Source: Rhizobium sp. Root482
Lineage (GTDB): Bacteria > Pseudomonadota > Alphaproteobacteria > Rhizobiales > Rhizobiaceae
DNA: 64,000 nucleotides
Assembly (NCBI RefSeq): GCF_001426565.1
Contig: NZ_LMFA01000026.1
Location: 111,535 to 175,534, forward strand
Direction of reading: 5' to 3'
The notes beneath the pieces were generated by a model that saw only the letters and a program-made list of their open reading frames with translations, was not told the DNA's origin and made no database searches. Below, in pieces: positions 44,912 to 53,865 of the stretch; positions within the stretch are counted from its first letter, which is position 1, and each line of letters starts with the position of its first letter. A program made the position numbers and the translations under genes.

Positions 44912-45279
44912 ACCCCAGCGAAACAGCGCTGCCAAGCGATCCGGCGAAAGCATAGGCCGCATCGCCCATCCTAAATGCAGGATGAACGGCCGGTTCCATC
45001 TCGGTTCAGCTTCATTCGCCTAAAACGGTCTTATCGGACGAAGCAGGCATTGGCGGTGAACGTCCCTTCTCCCGCCTGTGCCGGCCAACCGGCCGAACCT
45101 CTGGCCGGAAGCGACACCAGTCCCGTCGTTTCCGGCCTTTTTCCTTTGACCGTCCACCGCGCCTTGCCTATGTGTCGATGAGGCACCTTTCCTTAATCCA
45201 TATGGGGCAAGGATTGGTTCTCCGTCAGCCTGCCTTTGCCTGCGTGGCTGCGCAATGATCCGCCGGACAAGACCCTGCC
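44912..45279. other. gene-free remainder of the hsp20-hydrolase interval
   Basis: Upstream of the heat-shock promoter and before the next gene, 368 bases show no recognisable gene, repeat or strong promoter; short open frames have no supporting features. Confidence 0.6.
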
Positions 45280-46260
45280 ATGACGCCCAGCCTTCACGCC
45301 ACACCGGACAATCCGATCCCCGGCAATCACAAGACCGGCTATTTTCAAGGCGTCGGAAACCGCAATATCCGCTATGCGATCTTCAAGTCGGAGAGCACGA
45401 TCGCCAAGGGCACGGTGGTGCTTCTGCAGGGGCGCAACGAATCGATCGAGAAATATGCCGAGACCATCGGTGAACTCACCGCCCGTGGCCTCTGGGTGGC
45501 GACGTTCGACTGGCGCGGCCAAGGCGGCTCCGACCGGTTTCTCAAAAATCCCCGCCGCGGCCATGTCCGTCGCTTCCGTGACTATGAGCGCGACCTATCG
45601 ACCTTCCTGGAACAGATCGTCCTGCCCGATACCCGCCTGCCCTTCTTCATGCTGGCCCATTCCATGGGCGCCCTGATCGCGCTGTCGCAGGCGCCGCTTC
45701 TGGCAAGTCGCATCGAGCGGCTGGCAATCTGTGCCCCCTTCGTGGCGCTGGGCGGCCAGAAGATCGGCCACGGCATGATCGGCTTTCTCGCCGCTCTCTT
45801 CAGCCTCTGCGGCCTCGGCTCCCTGCCGCTGATGCGCGACAGGGGCTCGCTGCCCTTCTCGCAGAACCTCCTGACTTCGGATGCCAAACGCTTTTCCCGC
45901 AACAGGCGGCTGACAGACGCCCATCCTGAACTCGCGCTCGGGCCACCAACCGCCCGCTGGCTGCACGAAACCTTCAAGGCGATCCGGCGCGTATCGAGCC
46001 CGGAGCATCTGACCCGCATCCGCGTGCCGACGATCCTTCTGGCGCCGACCATGGACAGCCTGGTGCCGCATCTCGCCGTCGAGGCGCTCGCCCGCAATTT
46101 CCGCGCCTGCCACATGATCCCCATCGACGGCGCCCGCCACGAATTGCTGCAGGAAGCCGATCACTACCGCGCCCAGGCCATCGCCGCCATCGAGGCCTTC
46201 ATTCCCGGAAGCGAGGGCGAGAGCCTTGGGGCTACGCAGGACGCGAAGGCCTCCAATTGA
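45280..46260 (+). CDS. alpha/beta hydrolase, serine aminopeptidase/lysophospholipase type
   Basis: Predicted soluble lipase or esterase of the Hydrolase_4 (S33/monoacylglycerol lipase-like) group. Seen: oxyanion region VVLLQGRNESIEKY, the DWRGQGGSDR strand-loop, nucleophile elbow LAHSMGA (Ser near residue 126), acid in LAPTMDSLVP and the His of DGARHELLQEADHYR. There is no signal peptide, so a cytoplasmic location is likely. It sits 120 bases before the acetyltransferase gene and shares its strand; cotranscription is possible. Related rhizobial genes are annotated as lysophospholipases, but the substrate is not proven. Confidence 0.9.
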   Translation: MTPSLHATPDNPIPGNHKTGYFQGVGNRNIRYAIFKSESTIAKGTVVLLQGRNESIEKYAETIGELTARGLWVATFDWRGQGGSDRFLKNPRRGHVRRFRDYERDLSTFLEQIVLPDTRLPFFMLAHSMGALIALSQAPLLASRIERLAICAPFVALGGQKIGHGMIGFLAALFSLCGLGSLPLMRDRGSLPFSQNLLTSDAKRFSRNRRLTDAHPELALGPPTARWLHETFKAIRRVSSPEHLTRIRVPTILLAPTMDSLVPHLAVEALARNFRACHMIPIDGARHELLQEADHYRAQAIAAIEAFIPGSEGESLGATQDAKASN

Positions 46261-46379
46261 CGAAAAGACCGAGGCCTGAAAGATACTCCGACGCCTGCCG
46301 CCTTTGCTCGAGGATTTGCCCTTTCCCGGCCGAATTTCAAGCATCCGCCGGTAGCGAGCGATTTTCACGAGACGGATAG

Positions 46380-47216
46380 ATGGAAAAAAAGACACAGCCG
46401 TTCAAACTTGCTCTTCCGGCGCGGTCGCTAACCTATCCCAAGGCGAACGTCTTCATCGAAGCGCCGGCGAAGATCGGCGCCCATCTCAGCATGAACGGAT
46501 TTATCGGCGCCTATACCTACATCCGTACCGGAGCGAGCATCGGCGGCCACACAAAATCGATCGGGCGATATTGTTCGATCGCTCCGGGCGTACGTGTGGG
46601 CGATGGCCACCATCCTCTCGACTGGCTGTCCTCCCACCCCTTCCAGAGAGGCGATGCCTTCTGGTTTACGGACGAACCGGAAAAGGCGCAGCCACTGAAA
46701 TTCCCGCCGAAGCGCAGGATCGTCATCGGCAACGATGTCTGGATCGGGGCAGCAGCCCTGGTCATGCCGGGGGTGAGGGTCGGCGACGGGGCGGTGCTGG
46801 CGGCCGGATGCGTGGTGACGAAGGATGTTCCGCCCTATGCGATCGTTGCCGGCGTTCCGGCCCGCATCCTCAGATACCGGTTTGAGCCCGCCATCATCGA
46901 GCGGCTGCACGCGGCGCAATGGTGGCGCTACACGGCCTCCTCGCTGGCCGGCCTGCCGTTCAAGGATATCGAAAGGGCATTGACGGAACTGGAGGCGCGC
47001 AAACGCAGCGACCGGCTTCGAAGGATCGATGCCGATCTATACCATGTGACAAGGCGGTCCTCCGCCATCGTCACTGACCCGTCCGAGCGCCGCCGCATCC
47101 TCGACGAATTCGCCGCGCATTGCGATCTCACGGCAAGCGGTAACAGGCCGCTGCCGCAACAGGCCCTCCATGCCACGCGCCGCCTCGGGCGGATCGTCGG
47201 CAAGCTGCTGCCCTGA
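46380..47216 (+). CDS. left-handed beta-helix acetyltransferase (CatB/VatD-like)
   Basis: O-acetyltransferase of the hexapeptide-repeat family; acceptor unknown (sugar, antibiotic or polysaccharide possible). The repeats run from about residue 25 to 160 with characteristic I-G-x-x turns ([30 protein letters not shown]), the active-site loop [12 protein letters not shown] and the [13 protein letters not shown] coil. The C-terminal 90 residues, helical with basic patches, are longer than in minimal CatB proteins. No promoter was recognised in the 119-base gap before it. Confidence 0.88.
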   Translation: MEKKTQPFKLALPARSLTYPKANVFIEAPAKIGAHLSMNGFIGAYTYIRTGASIGGHTKSIGRYCSIAPGVRVGDGHHPLDWLSSHPFQRGDAFWFTDEPEKAQPLKFPPKRRIVIGNDVWIGAAALVMPGVRVGDGAVLAAGCVVTKDVPPYAIVAGVPARILRYRFEPAIIERLHAAQWWRYTASSLAGLPFKDIERALTELEARKRSDRLRRIDADLYHVTRRSSAIVTDPSERRRILDEFAAHCDLTASGNRPLPQQALHATRRLGRIVGKLLP

Positions 47217-47249
47217 AGGCATTGGATTCCTCGGATCGCATTCCGCGTT

Positions 47250-48023
47250 TCAGCCCTTCAGCAGCGCCAGCGCCTGGGCATGGATTTCGCGGCTGCCGGC
47301 GGCGATGATTTCGCCGCCCATCTCGGCAGGACCGCCGTTCCAGTCGGTAATGATGCCGCCAGCCTGCTCGATCAGCGGAATGAGCCCGCCGACATCATAG
47401 GGCTTGAGGCCCGCCTCGATGACGATGTCGATATGGCCGGACGCAAGCAGCGCGAAGGCGTAGCAGTCGCAGCCATAGCGCGCCAGTTGCACCCGGCTTT
47501 GAACCGCCTCGAAGCGTGTCTTGATGTCGCCGCCGTAGAGATGCGGCGAGGTGGTGAACAGCGTCGCCTGCGAAAGATCGGCGCAAGCGCGCGTCGCAAT
47601 CCTCCGGTCGCCGCCGGGACCCTGGTAGAAGGCAGCCGTGCCATCTGCGAAATAGCGCTCGCCGGTAAAGGGCTGGTCCATCAGCCCCATCACCGCCTCG
47701 CCCTTGTGGTAGAGGCCGATCAGCGTGCCCCAGACCGGCAGTCCAGAAATGAAGGCGCGCGTGCCGTCGATCGGGTCGATCACCCAGACATGGTCGCGGT
47801 CGAGCCCGACATTGCCGAATTCCTCGCCGAGAATCCCGTGGTCGGGAAAATGCTCCTCGATCAGCGCGCGGATCGCCGCCTCGGCGGCACGGTCGCCCTC
47901 GGTCACCGGGTCGAACCCCGCAGCCTCCTTGTTGGCGACGCTGATGCCGGTGCGAAAGCGCGGCAGGGTTTCGGCCTTGGCTGCATCCGCAAGGCGGTCG
48001 AAGAATTCACGGTCCGGCTGCAT
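47250..48023 (-). CDS. hisN: histidinol-phosphatase, inositol-monophosphatase type
   Basis: Mg-dependent phosphatase of the IMPase superfamily; in many alphaproteobacteria this clade supplies histidinol-phosphate phosphatase for histidine synthesis. The metal sites are clear: the Glu pair in GILGEEFGN, the DPIDGTRAF signature near residues 82-90 and GLKPYDVGGLIPLIEQAGG near the C-terminus. The 257 residues are standard. It is followed upstream on the same strand by the second formylglutamate amidohydrolase, which is suggestive of a histidine-related pair. Inositol monophosphatase activity cannot be excluded. Confidence 0.88.
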   Translation of the reverse strand: MQPDREFFDRLADAAKAETLPRFRTGISVANKEAAGFDPVTEGDRAAEAAIRALIEEHFPDHGILGEEFGNVGLDRDHVWVIDPIDGTRAFISGLPVWGTLIGLYHKGEAVMGLMDQPFTGERYFADGTAAFYQGPGGDRRIATRACADLSQATLFTTSPHLYGGDIKTRFEAVQSRVQLARYGCDCYAFALLASGHIDIVIEAGLKPYDVGGLIPLIEQAGGIITDWNGGPAEMGGEIIAAGSREIHAQALALLKG

Positions 48024-48116
48024 GGAACCTCACGATCTGAGCGGGAAAGCTGGTTGTGCTTAGGGCAGTTTTTCGCGCAAAGGAAGCCCACGGCGAACAT
48101 TCGGCGCGCGCCCCGC

Positions 48117-49001
48117 CTATTCGGCGGCGAGCGCCGGGTTGACGGCATATTTCTCCGCATGGAAGGCAAGACCGCCTAGAAAGGCGCGGATGGCATCGGC
48201 AAGCTTTGAAAATCCCGGTTTCTTGCGCAGGGTCACCTCGTCGATATAGAGGCTGCGGTTGATCTCGATCTGCAGCGCATGCAGGCCGCGCGCCGGGCGG
48301 CCGTAGTGTTCGGTGATGAAGCCGCCGGCATAGGGCTTGTTGCGAGCGACCGAAAAGCCGAGATCCTCGAGCACGGACACGGCCATCTGCGACAGGTCGG
48401 CCGGAGCGCTTGTGCCGTAGCGATCACCGATGATGAAATCCGGCCGCCGGCCGCTGCCCGCCAGGCGGATATTGCCGGGCATGGAGTGACAGTCGATCAG
48501 GATGGCAAGTCCGAACTGCACATGCGTGCGGGCGATCAGCCGGCGCAGGCAGGCGTGATAGGGCTTGTAGATCGTCTCGATCCGCTCGAGCGCATCCGCA
48601 ATCGGCAGGCGGCCGCGATAGATCTCCATGTTCTCGGCCACCAGCCGCGGCACGGTGCCCAGCCCGCCGGCGACCCGCATCGAGCCGATATTGGCATAAG
48701 GCGGCAAGGGCCCGTCGAACATGCGTGGGTCCAGTTCGTAAGGCTCGCGATTGACGTCGAGAAAGGCGCGCGGGAAATGGGCGAGCAGCAGAGGGGCGCC
48801 GAGATCTGTCACACAATGGAACAGCTCATCGACGAAATGATCCTCGGAACGGCGTATGGAAAGCGCATCGAGACGCGACTGCTCGAGAAAGGAAGGAGCG
48901 TAGGCCCGGCCGCTATGGGGGGAATTGAAGACAAAGGGAATGCGCTGCATTTCCGGCTCGCGAACTTCGAACTGTTCGGTCTCGCTGACGTTATGCGCCA
49001 T
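48117..49001 (-). CDS. N-formylglutamate amidohydrolase family protein (second copy)
   Basis: A 294-residue FGase-family hydrolase, in a different subgroup from the 3277-4071 protein. Blocks are FNSPHSGRAY (25-34, metal His), LDVNREPYELDP (81-92), IDCHSMPGN near 168 and the C-terminal LQIEINRSLYID. The DVNR/HSGR forms are closer to the classic N-formylglutamate deformylase (HutG type) than those of the first copy. It lies upstream of hisN on the same strand (93-base gap) and is divergent from cpdR. Confidence 0.88.
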   Translation of the reverse strand: MAHNVSETEQFEVREPEMQRIPFVFNSPHSGRAYAPSFLEQSRLDALSIRRSEDHFVDELFHCVTDLGAPLLLAHFPRAFLDVNREPYELDPRMFDGPLPPYANIGSMRVAGGLGTVPRLVAENMEIYRGRLPIADALERIETIYKPYHACLRRLIARTHVQFGLAILIDCHSMPGNIRLAGSGRRPDFIIGDRYGTSAPADLSQMAVSVLEDLGFSVARNKPYAGGFITEHYGRPARGLHALQIEINRSLYIDEVTLRKKPGFSKLADAIRAFLGGLAFHAEKYAVNPALAAE

Positions 49002-49127
49002 CGCAGCCCTTTTTTACCATGTCAGTGTCTCCATGCTTCGCGCATGTTGCCAGTTGGGGGCATCTGTGTCCATAGTCCCGCCTGCCGGTGGCGGGGGCTT
49101 GATCTGTGCTCTTCACCGGATATTTAC

Positions 49128-49142
49128 TCAAACGCGGTTTGA
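49128..49142. promoter_or_regulatory. inverted repeat upstream of cpdR
   Basis: TCAAAC (49128-49133) and GTTTGA (49137-49142) flank GCG, 54 bases before the cpdR ATG, in the promoter region. Candidate regulator site; no CtrA-type full site was seen. Confidence 0.35.
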
Positions 49143-49195
49143 TCGTTCGACCGCAATTCCCGACATCGACATGCAAGGTGCAACGGCTTTAATCC

Positions 49196-49558
49196 ATGAG
49201 TCCAAAAATTCTCCTCGCCGAAGACGATAACGACATGCGCCGCTTCCTGGTGAAAGCCCTGGAAAAAGCCGGCTACAAGGTCCTCTCCTTCGACAATGGC
49301 GCAAGCGCCTACGACCGGCTGCGTGAAGAACCCTTCTCGCTACTTCTGACCGATATCGTCATGCCGGAAATGGACGGCATCGAGCTTGCCCGCCGGGCGA
49401 CCGAGCTCGACCCGGACTTGAAGGTCATGTTCATCACCGGTTTCGCCGCCGTGGCGCTGAACCCCGATTCGAAGGCCCCGAAGGACGCGAAAGTGCTTTC
49501 CAAGCCTTTCCACCTGCGCGATCTCGTCGATGAAGTGAACAAGATGCTGGCCGCCTGA
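49196..49558 (+). CDS. cpdR: CpdR-type single-domain response regulator
   Basis: Receiver-only protein that, when unphosphorylated, helps deliver ClpXP to substrates such as CtrA in the alphaproteobacterial cell-cycle circuit. All receiver residues are present: the acidic pair in ILLAEDDNDMRRF, Asp53 in LLLTDIVMPEMDG, and Lys in VLSKPFHLRDL. It is 120 residues with no output domain, as in Caulobacter and Sinorhizobium CpdR. A tRNA-Val gene begins 106 bases downstream. Confidence 0.92.
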   Translation: MSPKILLAEDDNDMRRFLVKALEKAGYKVLSFDNGASAYDRLREEPFSLLLTDIVMPEMDGIELARRATELDPDLKVMFITGFAAVALNPDSKAPKDAKVLSKPFHLRDLVDEVNKMLAA

Positions 49559-49664
49559 GGCCCGCATCCAAGGCGTCCGAAGGGTCACGAAACTTCCTGT
49601 CAAAAAGCCGGTGAAAGCCTATTGACGCGATTGGATGTTTTGTGATCTATGCGCCGCATCGGAT

Positions 49665-49739
<75 letters not shown>

Positions 49740-49764
49740 TCCGATCTTCTCGACTGATGAATGG

Positions 49765-49784
49765 GCTCCTTCGGGAGCTTTTTT
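49765..49784 (+). terminator. intrinsic terminator after tRNA-Val
   Basis: Five-base stem GCTCC/GGAGC with TTCG tetraloop and six T. Confidence 0.85.
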
Positions 49785-49991
49785 CATATGTGGCCCAACA
49801 AGGTCATCGCCTTATGAAGGATTGCTGCGCTCAGCACATCCGGCAGGCATCGCATGGTGCGAAAATCCGATCCCCCCAAAATTGGCTCACCGAATCATGC
49901 ACGCGATAATTCGGGTTCACAATGCGTTCAGCTTCCCGGGAATAATCCCGTATCCGGCCTCGACCAGGGGCTGCTACCGGGAGATAAGATT

Positions 49992-50366
49992 TTGAAAAAT
50001 TATAGATCCATATTGATTGCAGCCGGCATGTTGGCCATCAGCGGCGGGGCGGCAGGCGCGCAGACCGTCGGCGATTGGGTGCTCGGCAACTACAAGGGCG
50101 CGGGCTACTGGTTTCCGGGCGTTGCCGAGAAGGTCCAGGGCGGGAAGGTCACGATCCGATATGACGACGGTGATCGCGAAACCGTGAGCGTGGATGACGT
50201 CCGCCCCTACAACTGGACGATCGGCATGAAGGTGGAGTGCAACTACAAGAATGCCGGTGACTGGTATGGCGGCACCATCACGTCGCTGGGCGGCGAGAAG
50301 ATCGGCATCGCCTATGACGATGGCGACAAGGAAGTGACCAAGACGGGCCGTTGCCGTTCGCGGTGA
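49992..50366 (+). CDS. secreted protein with two tandem Tudor/agenet-like repeats
   Basis: About 124 residues: a signal peptide (about 1-24, hydrophobic core ILIAAGMLAISGG, ending AGAQ) and two repeats of about 47 residues. Each has an aromatic-rich first half (VGDWVLGNYKGAGYWFPG; then GMKVECNYKNAGDWYGG) and a YDDGD block (RYDDGDRETV; AYDDGDKEV), the pattern of small SH3/Tudor-type barrels. Function unknown. ATG is absent at a suitable place, so TTG 49992 with GGGAG upstream is chosen. The gene lies between tRNA-Val and ilvD with its own terminator. Confidence 0.65.
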   Translation: MKNYRSILIAAGMLAISGGAAGAQTVGDWVLGNYKGAGYWFPGVAEKVQGGKVTIRYDDGDRETVSVDDVRPYNWTIGMKVECNYKNAGDWYGGTITSLGGEKIGIAYDDGDKEVTKTGRCRSR

Positions 50367-50400
50367 TCGATTCTCGGATGGTCCGTAGGTTCACGGATTT

Positions 50401-50428
50401 GCCCGTCGCTTCACTGCGGCGGGCTTTT
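50401..50428 (+). terminator. terminator after the tandem-repeat protein gene
   Basis: Nine-base stem with one G-T pair (50401-50409 with 50416-50424) followed by TTTT. Confidence 0.7.
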
Positions 50429-50523
50429 GCGTTTCGGACGCCGTCCGACCAGGATGCCATACGTCCCGCGTCAATGGAACATTTCTCCCTTGTTTCGGTT
50501 CACTCCGTGAAAGGAGACATGGC

Positions 50524-50676
50524 ATGGAAAACTATCTCTGGCTTTTCGCCACCGCCGGCGGCGCCGCCATCCTGGGCCTTGCCATCGCCTATGCGATGAT
50601 GCGGCAGAAGCGTCTTGATCCGGTGGAAAAGCAAATGCAGGACGACAAGGTCAAGCATCTCTATCACAAGCACTGA
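50524..50676 (+). CDS. 50-residue single-pass membrane protein
   Basis: Starts MENYLWLFATAGGAAILG, continues with one transmembrane helix of about 22 residues and ends in a basic/acidic tail (MRQKRLDPVEKQMQDDKVKH). GAAAGGAGACATGGC supplies a Shine-Dalgarno. The pattern, a short hydrophobic N-terminus plus charged tail, and the strong ribosome site support translation. Homologues of unknown function are known to me in other rhizobia. Upstream of ilvD, but separated by 192 bases. Confidence 0.7.
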   Translation: MENYLWLFATAGGAAILGLAIAYAMMRQKRLDPVEKQMQDDKVKHLYHKH

Positions 50677-50868
50677 GCGCAAACGCGCATCGCCGGCGGC
50701 AGGGCCTTGGGCGGGCGGCCGCTCTCTCGGCCATCACGCTTTCAAAAAACGCGACATATTGTTACGAAAATCGTGACGTCGGCGCAGTTTTGCGCTAGGA
50801 ACCGCTGCAATTGCGATCTGCGATCGCCATATAAGCCGCATCTCCGGCCGCAGCTCAAGGATATGTCC

Positions 50869-52710
50869 ATGCCCGCCTATCGTTCCCGCACCACCACCCA
50901 TGGCCGCAATATGGCCGGCGCCCGCGGTTTGTGGCGCGCAACGGGCATGAAGGATTCGGATTTCGGCAAGCCCATCATCGCGGTGGTCAATTCCTTCACG
51001 CAGTTCGTGCCCGGCCATGTGCACCTGAAGGATCTCGGCCAGCTTGTCGCGCGCGAGATCGAGGCGTCCGGCGGCGTCGCCAAGGAATTCAACACCATTG
51101 CAGTGGACGACGGCATCGCCATGGGCCATGACGGCATGCTCTATTCGCTGCCTTCGCGCGAACTGATCGCCGACTCGGTCGAATACATGGTCAATGCCCA
51201 TTGCGCCGATGCCATGGTCTGCATTTCCAATTGCGACAAGATCACCCCCGGCATGCTGATGGCCTCTCTGCGCCTCAATATCCCGACGATCTTCGTGTCC
51301 GGCGGGCCGATGGAGGCCGGCAAGGTCGTACTGTCCGACGGCAAGATCCATGCGCTCGACCTGGTCGATGCCATGGTCGCCGCTGCCGACGAGAGCATGT
51401 CGGACGAGGATGTCCAGACCATCGAACGCTCCGCCTGCCCCACCTGCGGCTCCTGCTCGGGCATGTTCACCGCCAATTCGATGAACTGTCTGACGGAGGC
51501 GCTCGGCCTGTCGCTGCCCGGCAACGGCTCGACGCTTGCCACCCATTCCGACCGCGAAAAACTGTTCCTGCAGGCCGGCCGCACCATCGTGGGGCTCGCC
51601 AAGCGCTATTACGAGCAGGACGACGACACCGCCTTGCCGCGCACGATCGCCTCCAAGGGGGCTTTCGAAAACGCCATGGCGCTCGATATCGCCATGGGCG
51701 GCTCGACCAATACCGTGCTGCATATCCTGGCCGCCGCCCATGAGGCGGAACTGGATTTCACCATGGACGACATCGACCGGCTGTCGCGCCGGGTTCCCTG
51801 CCTCTCCAAGGTCGCTCCGGCGAAGGCCGACGTCCATATGGAGGACGTGCACCGCGCCGGCGGCATCATGGCGATCCTCGGCGAACTGAACCGCGCCGGC
51901 CTCCTGAACGCCGACCTGCCGACCGTGCATGCAAAAACGCTGGGCGATGCCCTGTCGCAATGGGATATCGCCGTTACCGACAATCCCGCGGCGCTCGAAC
52001 TGTTCAGCGCGGCCCCTGGTGGCATCCCGACCCAGGTCGCCTTCAGCCAGAGCGCCCGCTGGAAGGAACTCGATTTCGACCGCGAAAACGGCGTCATCCG
52101 CGATGCCCAGCACCCCTTCTCCAAGGATGGCGGGCTTGCCGTGCTGAAGGGCAATATCGCGCTCAACGGCTGCATCGTTAAGACCGCCGGCGTGGACGAA
52201 TCGATCCTGAAATTCTCCGGCCCCGCCCGCGTCTTCGAAAGCCAGGATTCTTCGGTCAAGGCGATCCTTGCCAACCAGGTCAAGGCCGGCGATGTCGTGG
52301 TCATCCGCTATGAAGGCCCCAAGGGCGGTCCGGGCATGCAGGAAATGCTCTATCCCACCAGCTATCTGAAGTCGAAGGGACTGGGCAAGGCCTGCGCGCT
52401 GATCACCGACGGCCGCTTTTCCGGCGGCACGTCGGGCCTCTCGATCGGCCATGTCTCGCCGGAAGCCGCCAATGGCGGCCTGATCGGCATCGTGCGCGAA
52501 GGCGACATGATCGATATCGACATTCCCAACCGGACGATCTCGCTACGCGTCGACGAAACCGAAATCGCCGCCCGCCGGGCCGAACAGGATGCCAAAGGCT
52601 GGAAGCCGACCGAGCAGCGCAAGCGCAAGGTAACGACGGCGCTGAAGGCCTATGCCGCCTTCGCCACCTCCGCCGACCGCGGCGCCGTGCGCGATCTCGG
52701 AGAACACTGA
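50869..52710 (+). CDS. ilvD: dihydroxy-acid dehydratase
   Basis: Fe-S enzyme of valine, leucine and isoleucine synthesis, dehydrating 2,3-dihydroxy acids to 2-oxo acids. The N-terminus ([20 protein letters not shown]), the first cluster Cys in [12 protein letters not shown], the second in [18 protein letters not shown], and the C-terminal [14 protein letters not shown] are all intact over 613 residues. ATG 50869 gives the normal N-terminus and has AAGGA seven bases upstream; ATG 50863 is less well spaced. A terminator follows at once. No other ilv genes are nearby. Confidence 0.97.
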   Translation: MPAYRSRTTTHGRNMAGARGLWRATGMKDSDFGKPIIAVVNSFTQFVPGHVHLKDLGQLVAREIEASGGVAKEFNTIAVDDGIAMGHDGMLYSLPSRELIADSVEYMVNAHCADAMVCISNCDKITPGMLMASLRLNIPTIFVSGGPMEAGKVVLSDGKIHALDLVDAMVAAADESMSDEDVQTIERSACPTCGSCSGMFTANSMNCLTEALGLSLPGNGSTLATHSDREKLFLQAGRTIVGLAKRYYEQDDDTALPRTIASKGAFENAMALDIAMGGSTNTVLHILAAAHEAELDFTMDDIDRLSRRVPCLSKVAPAKADVHMEDVHRAGGIMAILGELNRAGLLNADLPTVHAKTLGDALSQWDIAVTDNPAALELFSAAPGGIPTQVAFSQSARWKELDFDRENGVIRDAQHPFSKDGGLAVLKGNIALNGCIVKTAGVDESILKFSGPARVFESQDSSVKAILANQVKAGDVVVIRYEGPKGGPGMQEMLYPTSYLKSKGLGKACALITDGRFSGGTSGLSIGHVSPEAANGGLIGIVREGDMIDIDIPNRTISLRVDETEIAARRAEQDAKGWKPTEQRKRKVTTALKAYAAFATSADRGAVRDLGEH

Positions 52711-52716
52711 GGATCA

Positions 52717-52738
52717 GGGGCTCCTTCGGGAGCCCTTT
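52717..52738 (+). terminator. intrinsic terminator after ilvD
   Basis: Seven-base stem GGGCTCC/GGAGCCC with TTCG loop and TTT, seven bases past the stop. Confidence 0.8.
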
Positions 52739-52849
52739 GACAATCAACTAAGCCGAACCGCCGCCGCATTGGCAATGGCGCGTTCCTTCCGGCTCTCTCT
52801 GCCAGCAGTCGCGTCACCCCGCCCGCAATCCCCTTACTGTCGCACAAAA

Positions 52850-52885
52850 CAAAAAAGGCGCCCAGCCGGAGCGGACGCCCTTTTG
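52850..52885 (-). terminator. possible terminator after the leftward VOC gene
   Basis: On the minus strand an imperfect GC-rich hairpin is followed by TTTTTTGTTTT (A-tract 52845-52856 on the plus strand). Confidence 0.45.
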
Positions 52886-52903
52886 TCGTCGATCTCTTCC
52901 GGC

Positions 52904-53302
52904 CTATGCCGCCTGTTGCGACTCCATATAGGCCAGTTCCCAGACATGGCCGTCGGGATCCTGGAAGCTGCAGCCATACATGAAGCCATAGTCCATCACC
53001 GGCCGCCAGGGCTTGGCCCCGAGCGCAAGCGCTTTTGCCAGCGTCTCGTCGACCTCCGCCCGGCTACCGGCCGAAAGGCAGGTCAGCACTTCCGTTCCCC
53101 GGGCCGGATCGCTGATCTCGCCCGTCAAAAATTCCTTGAAGCGCTTTTCTTCCAGCAACATGACGAAGATATTCTCCTCGACGATCATGCAGCCCGTATC
53201 CTCGCTTGAAAAATCCGGATTGAAGCTGAAGCCCAGCCCGCCGAAGAAGGTCCTCGATTTCTGAATGTCCTTCACCGGCAAATTCACGAAAATCATGCGC
53301 AT
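52904..53302 (-). CDS. VOC family protein
   Basis: A 132-residue single VOC (glyoxalase/bleomycin-resistance fold) protein, likely a small metalloenzyme or binding protein of unknown substrate. Features are the opening MIFVNLPVKDIQKSRTFFGG strand-helix, IVEENIFVMLLEE, GAKPWRPVMDYGF and the closing QDPDGHVWELAYM. It lies 45 bases after the MarR gene (53348-53794) on the same strand and probably forms a unit with it. GGAGAG precedes ATG 53302. Confidence 0.88.
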   Translation of the reverse strand: MRMIFVNLPVKDIQKSRTFFGGLGFSFNPDFSSEDTGCMIVEENIFVMLLEEKRFKEFLTGEISDPARGTEVLTCLSAGSRAEVDETLAKALALGAKPWRPVMDYGFMYGCSFQDPDGHVWELAYMESQQAA

Positions 53303-53347
53303 ATCGGTTCTCTCCTTTTGTGTTGAATTGTCCGCCGCATGCGGTGC

Positions 53348-53794
53348 CTACGCAAGCGCCAGAAGATCGACGCGCAACCGGCCGGGCCGGCCCTCGCCCA
53401 GCGCCTCGTCGATCTCGGCATGGGTCTTCGTCCAGATCGGCATGGCGCTCGCCAGGAGGGTCTGGCCGGCCGGCGTCAACTTCATTCGCCGCAGGCGGCG
53501 ATCGCGGTGATCGGTGATGATTTCCAGCAGCCCGCGCTTTTCCAGCGGCTTCAGTGCCGCCGTCAGCGTCGTGCGGTCCATGGCGAGAAGTGCGGCGACC
53601 GGCGCCATCGCCGGCGGCTCCGGCCGGTTGAGCGACATCAGCAGCGAAAACTGCCCATTGGTCAGGTCCACCGGCCGCAGCGCCTCGTCGAATTTGCGCG
53701 CCAAAGCCCGCGCCGCGCGCTGAACATGAAGGCACAGGCAGGTATCGCGAACATGAAGGGTCGTCTCGAAGGGAATCACGGCAGGCTTTGACAT
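53348..53794 (-). CDS. MarR family transcriptional regulator
   Basis: A 148-residue winged-helix regulator, likely a repressor. The DNA-binding region is at about 45-110 (LTNGQFSLLMSLNRPEPPAM, LLAMDRTTLTAALKPLEKRG, wing DHRDRRLRRMKLTPAG). Cys17 and Cys19 near the N-terminus (TCLCLHVQ) are in a place where OhrR/MarR-type sensors often have a reactive Cys. A 12-base palindrome lies between it and the divergent DUF899 gene, so it probably controls both that gene and the VOC gene behind it. The inducer is unknown. Confidence 0.9.
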   Translation of the reverse strand: MSKPAVIPFETTLHVRDTCLCLHVQRAARALARKFDEALRPVDLTNGQFSLLMSLNRPEPPAMAPVAALLAMDRTTLTAALKPLEKRGLLEIITDHRDRRLRRMKLTPAGQTLLASAMPIWTKTHAEIDEALGEGRPGRLRVDLLALA

Positions 53795-53805
53795 GGCGGT
53801 ATAAT

Positions 53806-53817
53806 GTTGATATCAAC
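53806..53817. promoter_or_regulatory. perfect 12-bp palindrome, candidate MarR operator
   Basis: GTTGATATCAAC sits 12 bases upstream of the marR start and 49 bases before the DUF899 start, typical of MarR-type sites in divergent promoters. Confidence 0.6.
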
Positions 53818-53865
53818 CTATCTAGTCAAGCGGAACGAAACGCGATTTCTGGAGGAGAAAGACCG

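Noticed and set aside
49740..49991. Possible phage or island attachment site at tRNA-Val
   Set aside because: No second copy of the tRNA 3' end, integrase or composition shift is visible; the terminator follows directly.
50813..50827. GCGATC/GATCGC dyad before ilvD
   Set aside because: Six-base GC-rich arms are common by chance here, and the position gave no further support; not listed as a regulatory site.
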